Source: Odiellus spinosus
Lineage: Eukaryota; Arthropoda; Arachnida; Opiliones; Phalangiidae
DNA length: 64,000 bases
Direction: 5' to 3'
NCBI GenBank assembly: GCA_963920705.1
Contig: OY987233.1
Coordinates: forward strand, 6,376,001 to 6,440,000
Position 1 is the stretch's first letter. Every line of letters begins with the position of its first letter. The position numbers were made by a program, and so were the translations under genes. The notes under the pieces are model-generated. The model ran no database searches. It was not told the DNA's origin and saw nothing but the letters and a program-made list of their open reading frames with translations. Below, piece by piece: positions 11,985 through 22,642 of the stretch.

Positions 11985-12405
11985 AAACTTTATAGGGAAA
12001 CTTGGAGCTAAAAATAGAACCATGCCAAACAACGTATTCGAGAATATTTTTCAGAATTATTACACACGATTATGGTGTTTAAATTAATTTCTAAAGTTTG
12101 GTAAAATTTGAATAAAAGTAAATATAAAATCGAACCAATCATATTATTTCAGCCTTCAACAGTGCTTGTAATGGCATACCATTAGGAGAATAGGCCCACG
12201 TTTGATGGCCAAGATCTTAGACATCAAACGCTGGCCTATTCTTTTAATGTTAAGACATTACAAGCGCTGTTGAAGGCTGAAATAATATGATTGGTTGGAA
12301 TTTATATGTACTTTTATTCAAATTTTACCAAACTTTAGAAATTAATTTAAACACCATAATCGTGTCAAAAAGTCTGAAAAAATATTATATTTTTAGCTCT
12401 AAATA
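11985..12405. mobile_element. Family G palindromic element, copy 1
   Basis: Left terminus GGGAAACTTGGAGCTAAAAA. The left arm with GTTTAAATTAATTTCTAAAG runs into a near-perfect palindrome centred near 12210 (CAGCCTTCAACAG ... CTGTTGAAGGCTG, and AATAGGCC...GTTTGATG against its complement). The right arm repeats the left in inverted order but decays near TTTTTAGCTCTAAATATT. Over 300 bp can fold into one hairpin. Confidence 0.9.
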
Positions 12406-12716
12406 TTATGCAAGATTCATTAAAAACAATTATTAAAAAATCGGGAAAATTGATTTTTCAAAATGTTGGACTCATCACTCTATCACGCGTAAAGTTGATA
12501 TAAAATCTTATTAAAATAAAATATGTAGATTCCTGAAAGTTGAATAGACCCAGTTTGGATTGGAACAGTTAACGCCTGAAGCTTCTCTATTCTTTTTACA
12601 ATGTTTTCTATGCTAGAAGCAATATTTTACCTTTTCTAAAGGATCATCTGAATTTCAAAGGGAGTCGCCGCACGACGTCATTTGCCTGCACGAATCTTCA
12701 AGCTGTTATTACGTCA
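12406..12716. other. Unassigned spacer
   Basis: Nothing recognised between G copy 1 and A copy 4. Confidence 0.4.
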
Positions 12717-13429
12717 TTAAAGGGAGAATGCAACCTAGCAACAAGTGATTTTTATATCGATTCCTTATTGTTTAAATTTAGTCTTAATCCAACAGTTAAA
12801 AAAATTACAAACCAATATCAAACTAGAAAAAACATAAAAGCAAGAAAAATAGGCTTAGCGGGATTCATGGAGATATCTTGAATTTCTTCAGCGACTCCTA
12901 GAGATCTCGCCTTAACGACGGGCAGTTGTTCATTGGTCGCTGACCCATCAATATAAAGAAATTCAGGATCTCCATGAATCTATCTAAGCCTATTTTCCGA
13001 GTTTTAAATTTATTTTTAGTTTAATATTTGTTTGTAATTTTTTTACTCATGGCAAGAATTCATTCAGGTTCCATAAGAATATAGGAGGGCCGCGATTCAA
13101 TAACCATCCTCCCAAACTTTGTAGCAAAAGTTCGTCTGCTTCGAATCGATTTTTCAAGTAAATCGCTCCTGACATTATATTATTAACCCGCGCCACTAAC
13201 GACCTTGACATAATATTTTGGGTAATAAAAATGGAGCCGACCGAAAAAAGATCTAAGTGTACAAATGTTGCGAAATTTGCAGACGAACTTTTGTTACAAA
13301 GTTTGGGAGGATGGTACCAGAGGCGTAAGCTATGCTTTCATATTCTTATGGAACCTGAATGGATTATTGCCGATGGATTACGCCTATTTAAACGATAAGG
13401 AGTGTTGTTAGGTTGCATTTTCCCTTTGA
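12717..13429. mobile_element. Family A MITE, copy 4, interrupted by an I element
   Basis: Both A termini are present (TTAAAGGGAGAATGCAACC at the left, GGTTGCATTTTCCCTTTGAA at the right) with the palindromic core. The right terminal block is split by the I element at 13053-13369. Without the I element it would be about 390 bp, the family length. Confidence 0.9.
13053..13369 (+). mobile_element. Family I palindromic MITE, copy 1
   Basis: 317 bp, from CAAGAATTCATTCAGG to CCTGAATGGATTATTG. The inverted ends continue inward through CCATCCTCCCAAACTTTG / CAAAGTTTGGGAGGATGG. Flanking heptamers are CTCATGG and CCGATGG, a diverged 7-bp target duplication (5 of 7). Confidence 0.9.
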
Positions 13430-13856
13430 ATGGAGGCTCTGCTAATATAGCGAAAGCTAAGGCGGCTTAATACATAATGTTAAATCCCATAGGAACCAAA
13501 ATAGTCAATGCCAACTTCACTAGAACTGAATTACTTCATTTTTTATTTCCTTCTGTCTTATTTTTTTACCGTATACTTTATTTTCTTATTTTATTTGACC
13601 AAAAGATTCTTCTCGCATTTGAGGCAATCGTAGTCTAACGGAAGCGCTGAAGCGATTTTCTTCATAACACAGTTTTCGCCGACAAACTGGCCGAGTTTCT
13701 ATTTTCTCCGAATCGTACGATTCAACGAAGTATTGTTAGGGCGAATAAAAAGGCGTGTATTATAGCTATATGATCAAACGAAATTCCTAGAGCAAAATTT
13801 GTTATGGTAAAATAGGTCGAGGTCCATGTTGTTCAATTTAGTCTGTCAATTCTGTC
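13430..13856. other. Unassigned sequence, no gene seen
   Basis: No feature recognised. Confidence 0.4.
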
Positions 13857-14387
13857 TAGAGCTCGGAATCGGATATCCATTATCTTCTGTTATTCGTATA
13901 TTTTCAGATATTTTATTTTCGGATAAATTGTTCGTAACTAAACAATGAAATTTCTATATTCGTATTATTGTTAAACGTATAAGGTTTACCCGAAGATAAG
14001 CGTTTGGCGCTCGTATTCAAACGTATAACGATGGATAAGAAAATTCACGTTTCCAGAATCAGTCTAAAATATAAGAAAAATATTTTAAATTGACTTTTAA
14101 TTCGAAGAATATCAATAAAACGACGAAACTAAGATTTTAAATCATATTTTTATTCATAATTTTTAGCGAAAATATATTTTGATTTGTTTTATTGGGACAT
14201 ATAACGCGGATAATATTCTAAGATAAGGCCATTTTTGGATAAAAACGGATAAGGATTGTTTTTTACTTTATCTACGAATAAGTTAACTCAAATGAAAAAT
14301 AGTCTATTTTTAATCAAACATATAATATACATCAGAATTTAGTAGATTTTATCCAATTAATAAAAATTATACGAATTCCGAGCTCTA
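13857..14387 (-). mobile_element. Family E element, copy 4 (inverted relative to copies 1-3)
   Basis: Reads as the complement of copies 1 and 2, bounded by CTA-GAGCTCGGAATCGG and GAATTCCGAGCTC-TA. Complete, no transposase. Confidence 0.9.
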
Positions 14388-14427
14388 ATTATGTTTAAAA
14401 TACAATACATTGACAGTTGTACGTAGT

Positions 14428-14843
14428 TAGAGCTCGGAAATTGATACCTTATACGAGTTATTCATTCGCCGATACGAAACATTTGAAACTCAAGTTTCTT
14501 CGTGGATTTTAACCCAAATTGATATCTCGAAGCTAGAATGTAGTAATTTAGTCGCTGTTCCTTTCAATTTAGATTAAAGTATAATTATTATATTTCATTC
14601 TACACGAATTTCGAGAAACGTCGTATTTTTATCTTGGCGTTATCCGTTTGAATAAACGCGTAATTTGTTTATTAATCGAATTTAAAATTTTATCTGCGGA
14701 TAATTAGTATCCATTTGATACGCGTCTGTTTAAATTATTTGTGGTTTTATATTAATACAAACAATTTATCCGAGATTAAAATATCTGAAAAAAGGCTAGT
14801 TATCAATGGATATCCGAAGTTATTTATTATCAGATTCCTAGCT
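14428..14843 (-). mobile_element. Family F element, copy 2 (inverted, shortened)
   Basis: Begins TTA-GAGCTCGGAA and carries the F interior in complement to copy 1. The far end is degraded to GATTCC-TAGCT, so the GAGCTC terminus is lost. Confidence 0.8.
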
Positions 14844-14962
14844 TTAGCCCCGCACATGATTTATTTGCACAATTCTAGACTATTTTGTACTCGATTGTAC
14901 ATTCCTAGGGCCATTTGTACTGCTTTGCCTTGTCGAACAAAATGGCTACAATTCTAAGAAGC

Positions 14963-14993
<31 letters not shown>
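14963..14993 (+). repeat. A23 followed by G8
   Basis: A homopolymer run of about 23 A directly followed by 8 G. It could be a retroposed tail or simple slippage; no retroelement body was recognised next to it. Confidence 0.9.
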
Positions 14994-15299
14994 AATCTTT
15001 TTTTGCCTTTATCTGAAAAAAGTTTTATCCAGTTTACTACAGCTTCGGTGGTTTTATCGATAAACCTCGGCTTGCTTCTCTTATATACTCCGTATTCGTT
15101 TTTATGTAACGGTCTCAGGCAGCGCTCCTCGTAAAAAAAGAATGGAAAATTTCGTTCGTAATTCACTTTGTATACTAAATTACCAAAATGTACATATTAT
15201 AGTACCTGTACTTGTAGATATTATATTATTATGGACAACTATATAGACACTACATCAGCCATATTTTTTCCTTTATGAATTTTATGTTGAATTCATGTA

Positions 15300-16508
15300 C
15301 AGGGTGGTTTCTAAGCAAGGTGACCACATTTCCTATATTTTATTTCAATGTGCTTCCTATAGTTTCAACCTTTTTCCTATCACTTTAAATACTATTAATT
15401 TATGTCCGTACGCCCGTAACGTTTTCCAAAATGTTTTAGAAGATTCCAGAAAAGTCTGGAAAGGTTTAGGAAGTTTTGGAAAGTGGTTAAAAGATCTGAA
15501 AAGTTCTAGAATCAAACACTTTTAATTTACAATGTTTTCTAGAAGGTTCCAAAAAGGTCTGGAGACAATAATTCTCTTATATTTTCCTATAATTTCTATA
15601 ATTCTCCGATATTTTCCTACAGTTTCTATAATTCTAATATATTTTCCTATAAATTATATAATTCTAATATATTTTCCTATAATTTCAGTAATTCTCCTTT
15701 ATTTTCCTATAATTTCAATAATTCTCCTATATTTTCCTATAATTTCAATAGTAATCCTCCTATATTTTCCTATAATTTCAATAGTAATTCTATATTTTCC
15801 TATAATTTCAATAGTAATCCTCCTCTATTTTCTTATAATTTCAAAGTAATTCTCCTATATTTTCCTATAATTTCAATAGAAATCCTCCTATATTTTCTTA
15901 TAATTTCAATAGTAATTCTAATATATTTTCCTATAATTTCAAAAGTAATTCTCCTATATTTTCCTATAATTTCAATAGTAATTCTCCTATATTTTCCTAT
16001 AATTTCAATAGTAATTCTCCTATATTTTCCTATAATTTCAATAGTAATTCTCCTATATTTTTCTATAATTTCAATAGTAATTCTCCTATATTTTTCTATA
16101 ATTTCAATAGTAATTCTCCTATATTTTTCTATAATTTCAATAGTAATTCTCCTATATTTTTCTATAATTTCAATAGTAATTCTCCTATATTTTCCTATAA
16201 TATAAATAGTAATTCTCCTATAGTTTCCTATAATTTCAATAGGAATTCTCCTATATTTTGCTATAATTTCAATAGCAATCCTATATTTTCCTATAATTTC
16301 AAAAGTAATTCTCCTATATTTTCCTTTAATTTCAATAGTAATTATCCTATATTTTTATTTTTATAAAACATTATACCTATAAGTTCCTGTAAATCAATGA
16401 TACATTTTCTATATTCCAACATTATTTTGGAGTTGAACTCCCGTTCAACTAACAGTAGAATGTCGAGAATTCTTGGTTTCCAAAAATTACAGCATTCATT
16501 ACACCCTG
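15300..16508. mobile_element. T-type repeat element carrying a 33-bp minisatellite, copy 1
   Basis: Starts CAGGGTGGTTTC and soon reads GGTGACCACATTTCC; ends at CACCCTG (16502-16508), giving short inverted ends. It contains HSE-like sequence at 15421-15565 and the 33-bp array. Its right flank (from ATAAAACATTATACC through GGAGTTGAACTCCCGTTCAA) is shared with the locus ending near 36380, which is the evidence that the array is carried by a dispersed unit. Confidence 0.6.
15570..16370 (+). repeat. 33-bp minisatellite, about 24 copies
   Basis: Units of the form TAATTCTCCTATATTTTCC-TATAATTTCAATAG recur with few changes. The central copies are nearly identical and the edges are degenerate. Open frames here reflect the 33-bp period, a multiple of three. 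Confidence 0.95.
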
Positions 16509-16800
16509 TATATTTAAAATTATTTCAAATTATCTTATACTTGAATGCAACCTTGCTTAGAATAAAAATGTCCATAGAAAATCGTTTTTTATATCTCATG
16601 TTAAATTTCCATCTAAGCAAGATTACATATATGAAATTATGGAAAAACACAACTTGGAGAGGATCATTTTCTGAGTGGTTGATGTGGCATAACGTCCCCT
16701 TAATTCATATTGACGTTTCCTTCCGCAACAACAAAACGTATAGAAACATCTTAAAAATACACGCATCCAACACCTAGCCCTTCTCTAATATAACTAATAC
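16509..16800. other. Unassigned sequence
   Basis: A plus-strand open frame of 126 codons covers 16397-16777 but starts inside the repeat element and has no recognisable domain or coding signature. About one chance ORF of this length is expected in a window of this size and composition. Confidence 0.4.
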
Positions 16801-17523
16801 CAAAAGTCTATCAGTTCATTCCATAAAAGTAAACAACTCCCAGTAGCCAAGAATCCATTCAGGTTCCATAAGAATATGGGAGGGCCGCGATTCAATAACC
16901 ATCCCCCCAAACTTTGTAGCAAAAGTTCGTCCGCTTCGAATCGATTTTTCAAGTAAATCGCTCCTGACATTATATTATTAACCCGCGCCACTAACGACCT
17001 TGACATAATATTTTGGGCAATAAAAATGGAGCCGACCGAAAAAAGATCTAAGCGTACAAATGTTGGGAAAATTGCGGACGAACTTTTGTTACAAAGTTTG
17101 GGAGGATGGTACCAGAGGCTAAAGCTATGCTCCCATATTCTTATGGAACCTGAATGGATTCTTGCCGTAGCTTAATACTATTATCAAAGTTCCGGGTAAA
17201 TGTACCGGCAGATTCTGATTCGAGACACTCTAGCGGCCGCAGTCGCCACGTGTAAATAGTGAACGAAGGAAGCTACACTCTTGGGAGAAATTTAAATTAA
17301 GGAGTTGGGAGGGAAGACAATATAGCCAAGCGCGGTCCGCCTAATTTCCGTCCCTCTCTCTTTACTCAAAAATATCGAGGAAGAGTCCAAATCCCTGGAG
17401 CCCGACAGGGGTGGTGACGTTTTGGCTAGTTAAGTGATAGGCTATTACGTTAAACTGGCCCTTTGATGATAGTTAAGCTATGGGTCTTTGTTTACTTTTA
17501 TGAAATAAAATGATGAACTTTTG
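16801..17523. mobile_element. Family B MITE, copy 1, interrupted by an I element
   Basis: Ends CAAAAGTCTATCA... and ...TGATGAACTTTTG, flanked on both sides by CTAATAC, a perfect 7-bp target duplication. The interior has the family hallmark CTCTAGCGGCCGCAGTCG and the block TCCGTCCCTCTCTC. The I element sits in the left terminal repeat. Confidence 0.9.
16848..17164 (+). mobile_element. Family I palindromic MITE, copy 2
   Basis: 317 bp from CAAGAATCCATTCAGG to CCTGAATGGATTCTTG, flanked by CAGTAGC and CCGTAGC (6 of 7), inserted in B copy 1. Very similar to copies 1 and 3. Confidence 0.92.
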
Positions 17524-17635
17524 CTAATACGTAACTATTTTCCCGCGTTTTATAGTCAGGAAATATTTTTTAAAGGGATAAAGAAGCCGTGTTATTTTAA
17601 AATATATTTTATAAGCTTTAAAACATGCATAATGC

Positions 17636-17960
17636 GAACCAATCGTATTATTTCAGCCTTCAACAGCGTTTGTAATGTCATTAAAAGAATAGGCCGGCGT
17701 TTGATATTCAAGGTCTTTGGCATCAAACGCCGGCCTATGCTCTTAATTTTAGGACATTACAAGCGCTGTTGAAGGCTGAAATAATATGATTGGTCCGAAT
17801 TTATATTTACTTTTATTCAAACTTTGACAAACTTAATTTAAACACCAAAAAACGTGTCAAATAATTGTTCAAGGTTCTCGAATAGGCTTTTTTGGCACGG
17901 TTATTCCGAAAATAAATTCAAAAGCTGTTCCCTTTTAAGCTCCAAGTTTCCTTTTAAAAA
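17636..17960. mobile_element. Family G palindromic element, copy 2 (left arm truncated)
   Basis: The central palindrome is intact (AATAGGCCGGCGTTTGAT / ATCAAACGCCGGCCTAT with CAGCCTTCAACAGCG outside). The right arm runs to AAGCTCCAAGTTTCC; the left arm outside the palindrome is missing. A plus-strand short ORF here is only a product of the repeat. Confidence 0.88.
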
Positions 17961-18431
17961 CGCGGACAGTAATTAATAACAGTGCCACTTTACAGAAGTT
18001 ATGTATATATTGGGAAAAGCGAATTTTTTTGTATCATTTCCTTCGACAAACCAATAAATATTTAAATGTATGAACCGATAAATCTTCTCCATGGGAACTG
18101 TAAATGGGAAATCGTTTAAATTCGGTTATGCAGTCCTCACGAAACGGTCGAAACTTGTTTTAAAAATTGACCACTGTTTAATATGTTATGTTAGATATTC
18201 TAAACGTGCCTTTGATTTTCGTACTGCAACCTGTTGTTGGTATGAACTCGTGTAATCGATACGCAACCCGACATATCTTCCCAATGTAAAACTATAAAAT
18301 ATTTATTAAAGTTTTGATAACTTTTAACTGGGAATGATAGTAGATATACATTTTAAACTAAGTCTACGAACTGTACTTAAAGGTTCCCTAGGTTTAGGCT
18401 TAGCGAACTCAATTCCATATAAATATATTAT
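17961..18431. other. Unassigned sequence, no gene seen
   Basis: Nothing recognised between G copy 2 and A copy 5. Confidence 0.4.
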
Positions 18432-18839
18432 TTAAAGGGAAAATGCAACCTAACAAGTGATTATTGATTCCTTATCGCTTAAATAGGCCTAATCCAATTG
18501 TAAAAAACGATATTAAACTAGAAATAAATTTTAAACTTGCCATCAAAATAGGCTTAGCTGGATTCATGGAGATATCCTGAATTTCTTGGCATTGAAGGGT
18601 CAATGAGCTAAGACGAAATCTCCATGATACTTCCAATAACATTCGATTGGTCGCTGACCTTCAATGCGAAGAAATTCAGGATCTCCGTGAATTCTGCTAA
18701 GCCTATTTTGCTGGTAAGTTTTAAATTTATTTCTTGTTTAATATTTGTTTGTAATTTATTTTACTGTTCGATTAGGCCTATTTAAACGATAAGGAATCGA
18801 TAAAAAGTCCTCTGTTGTTAAGTTGCATGCTCCCTTTAC
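18432..18839. mobile_element. Family A MITE, copy 5
   Basis: Complete: TTAAAGGGAAAATGCAACC at the left, AAGTTGCATGCTCCCTTTA at the right, palindromic core in the middle. Confidence 0.92.
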
Positions 18840-19750
18840 ACATATGTTTATTATTTGATTAAATTTAATGTGTAATTGTAAAGCCTCGCAAAATTACACC
18901 GCCCTGATCGATTATTATACCGCCATGCAAAATCTATAATTTATATCAGTTTATTTCGATATATCCAGTCGCCTGGTTTCGAGAAGGGAATATGTTAGCC
19001 CCTTTACAAGCTCCCAACTTTATAATCTGGATAAGACTGGGATTCTCAATAAATCAGCAAAATGTCAAGAATAAGCCACGAATTTTCATGAATTCCAAAT
19101 TGAAATTGAGTAGCATTTTCGGAAAGATCGTTAAAAAACGATTCAAAATATTTATACATATGTCATAGAACAAAATTATAGCGACAGTAAAAATACATAT
19201 TTTATAATCGCCATTTTCGAAATGTTTAAAATAAAAATTCCCCGCAATAGTCATCACTACACTGTTAAAAAAAAAGGTATTTTGAAGGTACTTCAAAATA
19301 CTTTGAGGTATACTCTAGTACCTTGAAAGGTACCCAACCGGTTTTTTCTTAGCATGGGTACTGAAAGATTCCAGAAGAGGTATTTTACGATTTTAAGGTA
19401 TTTATGGACACCTTATCTGGCAATAAGGTACCAACATAAACCATAATGGGTATTGGAAAACAAGAAGAGTTGAGGGGATTCTCGGAATTGGAGGGAGGAG
19501 TTAGAATTCGTACTATACAATGGAGAGTGACCTTCAATTTAAGAAAGTAAAATTGTTTGCCGATTGTTGATAGCAAGCTTGGATAACATAATTTTATCCA
19601 TAGAAAACCGGTTATTTTCAATAGGAAACTTAAAGCATTAAAAGATTGCAAAGTTTGGTGCATAAATCACGTGACCAGTCTTATGTTGAAAAATTTTAGA
19701 GAAAAAGCCATCGTTATGTCGCCATTTTGATTATTTTTCTCTTTGGAATT

Positions 19751-20150
19751 CAGAGTTGCCAGATGGGCGGTTTTCCGCCCAAATTGGGCTGCTTTGAGGA
19801 TGCTATAGCGGAAAATAAACCTTTGGGCGGGAGGCGGTTTTTTGGGCTGGTTTAAAAAATTCGAGGGGAAGTAACGTGCTATCTCGTAAAACGCAAGGAA
19901 AATAATAATACAACGTCCTTTTTTTAGTTTTTTCTTTCTCCTCGGACAATGTTATTGTTATACCACCTGACCAGAGAAAGTTTTGTAGATTTTCACCATG
20001 GGGTGCCAGTTTTTGTTCCGAAAAAAAGGGTATCTCTTTTTAAACTGGGCGGGAATTTGGGCTACTGTGGGATTTTGGCTTGGGCGGGAATTTGGGCTAG
20101 TTTTCAAGGTGGTTTTGTGCGGGATCTAAAAAAATATTCTGGCATCTCTG
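19751..20150. mobile_element. hAT-type non-autonomous element with perfect 8-bp duplication
   Basis: 400 bp from CAGAGTTGCCAGAT to ATTCTGGCATCTCTG, inverted termini with one mismatch. It is flanked by TTGGAATT at 19743-19750 and TTGGAATT at 20151-20158. An 8-bp duplication and CAGNG termini are the hAT signature. The interior repeats GGGCGG and TTTGGGC words and is more GC-rich than its surroundings. No transposase. Confidence 0.93.
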
Positions 20151-20229
20151 TTGGAATTGGAATTTGGATGTGGTAGTCGTGTAAGCGCGTTAGCCTCGTG
20201 GTGGTATTAAATTCTTGAACTCAACTTGA

Positions 20230-20690
20230 AATGCGAGAAAAGCATTCATAAAGTGATATTTATAAGGTAAATAAATGTTGATAATTTATTTATATATCAA
20301 TATTAATTAATTATTAATTATTTAAATCTAATTCAAATTTAGTGCGTAATTTCTTCATCAGAAGAAAAGCGTCGGATTTTCTCGAATTTAAAAGGTAATG
20401 TAATGATATTCATTTATTTTTATATCAATATAATTTAAATTTAAATAAATCTAATTCAAATATACTGGATACTTTCATGTCACAAGAAAAGCGTCGGAAC
20501 TTCTCATATTGATAAGGTAATATAATGATGTTTATTTAATTCTATATTATTTAAATTTTAATTACTTTAATCTAACTAACATTTAGCGTGTATTATTTTA
20601 GTTACAAGAAAACGACTGAACACAAATTTAAAGTAATATAGTTATTTATCCTTAAATTTCACATCAATAATACTTATAAAACTAATAATA
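20230..20690 (+). repeat. Degenerate tandem array, unit about 121 bp, about 4 copies
   Basis: The landmark AAGAAAAGCGTCGGA or its decayed form recurs at about 20238, 20361, 20482 and 20603 inside the K element, each followed by AGGTAATNTAATGAT and AT-rich sequence. Confidence 0.75.
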
Positions 20691-20934
20691 TTAATTTTTT
20701 ATAGTGTACTTGATTTTGAATTTGCCCAAAAATGGACAAAAATCTCACCTCAGAAACGCCATAAATAAACCAATTTGTATTATCTGGAAATCTAAATCTC
20801 TCCGTAAACTATTCAACGTTTCTAATTCTATTAGTATTTTAAAAATGTACCGGTATTTGAAATTTTACTATTATTAAAAATAAACACGTTCTACCCTTGG
20901 AATATTTGTTTTCGATATATCGATCATATAAGGG

Positions 20935-21240
20935 ATTATAGGATACCCATTTGGGTATCAAGCAGTACCTATTGAATTTTACCAGTATTATTAAGAGCCA
21001 TTTTGGGTACTATAGGATACCCATTCTGGTATCAAGCAGTACCTATTGAATTTTACCAGTATTATTAAGAGCCATTTTGGGTTTTATAGGATACCCATTC
21101 TGGTATCAAGCAGTACCTATTTAATTTTACCAGTATTATTAAGAGCCATTTTGGGTATGATATGATCCCCATTTAGGTCTCATACAGTTCCTTTTTAATC
21201 AAGGAAGTATTATTTCGACCCTTTTGGGTATTATAAGGTA
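20935..21240 (+). repeat. 74-bp tandem array, about 4 copies
   Basis: GGATACCCATTCTGGTATC recurs at 20941, 21015, 21089 and (diverged) 21163, each unit with CAAGCAGTACCTATTGAAT and ATTATTAAGAGCCATTTTGG. Located inside the K element. Confidence 0.92.
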
Positions 21241-21650
21241 CCCTTTGTGGTATCACGCAGTACCTTTCAAAAATGAAAAAAGGTTTCTTAGGTCATATAA
21301 GATACCCATTTCGGTTCCAAAAAAATCCTTTTTTGGAAAAACGGTTTCAAAGGATACCTTAATAATAAGGTATTATATCGTACTTCTTGAAAGGGGTATT
21401 TTATGATACCGAAAAGGGGTCGCCTGGGGATGCATCGAAAAATACCTTTTTCGGTACTAGATAGCCCCCTTTTTTTTAACAGTGTATGGTCGTGTGATTT
21501 CGCTACAGTTGATTCTCGCGTGTTCTGGTACCAGTGATAAGGTCGCTTTCGCGCGGTCTTTTTCGTAAAAGTACTCAATACAGAAAGTCAACTACCTTTC
21601 GTATGAAAATTATCGTTAATTACGTTTCAGAAATAAACTACGTCATATAT

Positions 21651-21674
21651 CGAAAAAAAAAAAAAAAAAAAAAA
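21651..21674 (+). repeat. Poly-A run
   Basis: About 24 A residues, inside the right half of D copy 2 where other copies have only a short A run. Confidence 0.9.
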
Positions 21675-21797
21675 CTACCCATATATTTTTCCATTTCCAT
21701 TTTGAAGTTTCTTAAAAATGCCTCAACTCAGTGGTATAAAATTTAGAATATAACGGTTAAATAGTGTTATAAAAGAAAAATATATCTTAGGCATTGA

Positions 21798-21822
21798 AAA
21801 AAAAAAAAAAAAAAAAAAAAAA
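21798..21822 (+). repeat. Poly-A run
   Basis: About 25 A residues just after D copy 2. No adjacent retroelement recognised. Confidence 0.9.
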
Positions 21823-22283
21823 TTGTGACATCAGATGTTCAGAGAAAAAAGCGTTCTTTGTCAATTTTCAGAAAATCGAGGCTTTTTTCTCCCTTCTTTT
21901 AATTAACAATCACATTTTTTTTTAAATTACTAATTAGCCCCATTAAATGCTCGCCACCCAGAATCCAATCTGATTTCGGGGTTTATGGTTTTTTTAAAAA
22001 AGTTTTCTTCCCCATTTCGAATTAGCTTATTGCAACCAATTAATGAGATAAAAAGTAAAAATCAGTACGTTATACTCGTTATCGTTAAGATGATTAATAT
22101 TGGATGATTATAAGGATAATTAAGACCAATATTACAAAGATTTGTTCAGACTCAAATGATTCAGTAAAATAAATACTAATCGCATAACACGCACAGTATA
22201 ACTAAACTCTTAAACAATAGTTAGCCAGAAGCCAAATAAATATGAATTTTCCTTCTAACAATCTTCACTGTGTTAAGAGATCA
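21823..22283. other. Unassigned sequence upstream of the tRNA array
   Basis: No element or exon recognised. The last 40 bp (CCTTCTAACAATCTTCACTG onward) belong to the tRNA spacer unit. Confidence 0.4.
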
Positions 22284-22354
22284 CGAGTGGTTAAGGCGAT
22301 GGATTGCTAATCCATTGGGCATTGCCCGCGTGGGTTCGAATCCCATCTCCGTCG
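22284..22354 (+). pseudogene. tRNA-Ser(GCT) pseudogene, 5' acceptor strand deleted
   Basis: From CGAGTGGTTAAGG to the 3' CTCCGTCG the sequence matches the intact copies downstream except one anticodon-loop change (TTGCTAA for CTGCTAA). The first 11 bases of the gene and about 18 bases of spacer are missing; the spacer word AGATCA is fused directly to CGAGTGG. The acceptor stem cannot form and half of the A box is lost, so a functional tRNA is not expected. Confidence 0.9.
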
Positions 22355-22416
22355 AAGTTTATTTTCCTTCTGACAATATTTACTGTGTCAAAAGATCACC
22401 TGTCTGTCGACCCAAG

Positions 22417-22498
22417 GACGGGGTGGCCGAGTGGTTAAGGCGATGGACTGCTAATCCATTGGGCATTGCCCGCGTGGGTTCGAATCCCATCTCCGTCG
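22417..22498 (+). tRNA. tRNA-Ser (anticodon GCT), copy 2
   Basis: 82 nt, no intron. The acceptor strand GACGGGG pairs with CTCCGTC (one G-T), with discriminator G as expected for serine. The anticodon stem ATGGA / TCCAT encloses loop CTGCTAA with anticodon GCT, decoding AGC/AGU. The long variable arm (TGGGCATTGCCCG) and T arm GTGGGTTCGAATCCCAT are typical of tRNA-Ser. A TTTT pol III terminator lies about 10 nt downstream. It is the second unit of a tandem array with a 144-bp period. Confidence 0.97.
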
Positions 22499-22560
22499 AA
22501 GTTTATTTTCCTTCTGACAATATTTACTGTGTCAAGAGATCACCTGTCTGTCGACTCAAG

Positions 22561-22642
22561 GACGGGGTGGCCGAGTGGTTAAGGCGATGGACTGCTAATC
22601 CATTGGGCATTGCCCGCGTGGGTTCGAATCCCATCTCCGTCG
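22561..22642 (+). tRNA. tRNA-Ser (anticodon GCT), copy 3
   Basis: Identical to copy 2 over 82 nt: acceptor GACGGGG, anticodon GCT, serine-type long variable arm, discriminator G. A TTTT terminator follows. The spacer is also nearly identical to the preceding unit, which points to recent duplication or homogenisation. Confidence 0.97.

Larger units (their letters stand above)
19260..21484. mobile_element. K element, 2225 bp, TA-flanked
   Basis: Inverted termini CACTGTTAAAAAAAAAGG and CCTTTTTTTTAACAGTG, flanked by TA on both sides. The empty site in other D copies reads CACTATGG, so TA was duplicated. The interior is rich in GGTACC, AAGGTAC and GGTATT words and contains a hAT element and two tandem arrays, but no transposase open frame. 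Superfamily not assigned; the TA duplication is compatible with Tc1/mariner-like elements. Confidence 0.85.
19076..21770. mobile_element. Family D MITE, copy 2, split by a 2.2-kb K element
   Basis: Left half 19076-19259 (AATTTTCATGAATTCC to CCGCAATAGTCATCACTA), right half from 21485 (TATGGTCGTGTGATTTCG) to about 21770. The K element lies exactly between CATCACTA and TATGGTCG, which are continuous in other D copies. Outer ends are eroded. Confidence 0.9.

Noticed and set aside
14963..14993. Poly-A tail of a retroposon
   Set aside because: No retroelement body, target duplication or gene-derived sequence was recognised next to the A run.
15532..15849. 105-codon open frame with an Ile/Leu/Tyr-rich periodic product
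   Set aside because: The frame follows the 33-bp minisatellite (11 codons per unit) and breaks where the period shifts.
16397..16777. 126-codon open frame after the 33-bp array
   Set aside because: Starts inside the repeat element, no motif or codon pattern, and a length expected about once by chance here.
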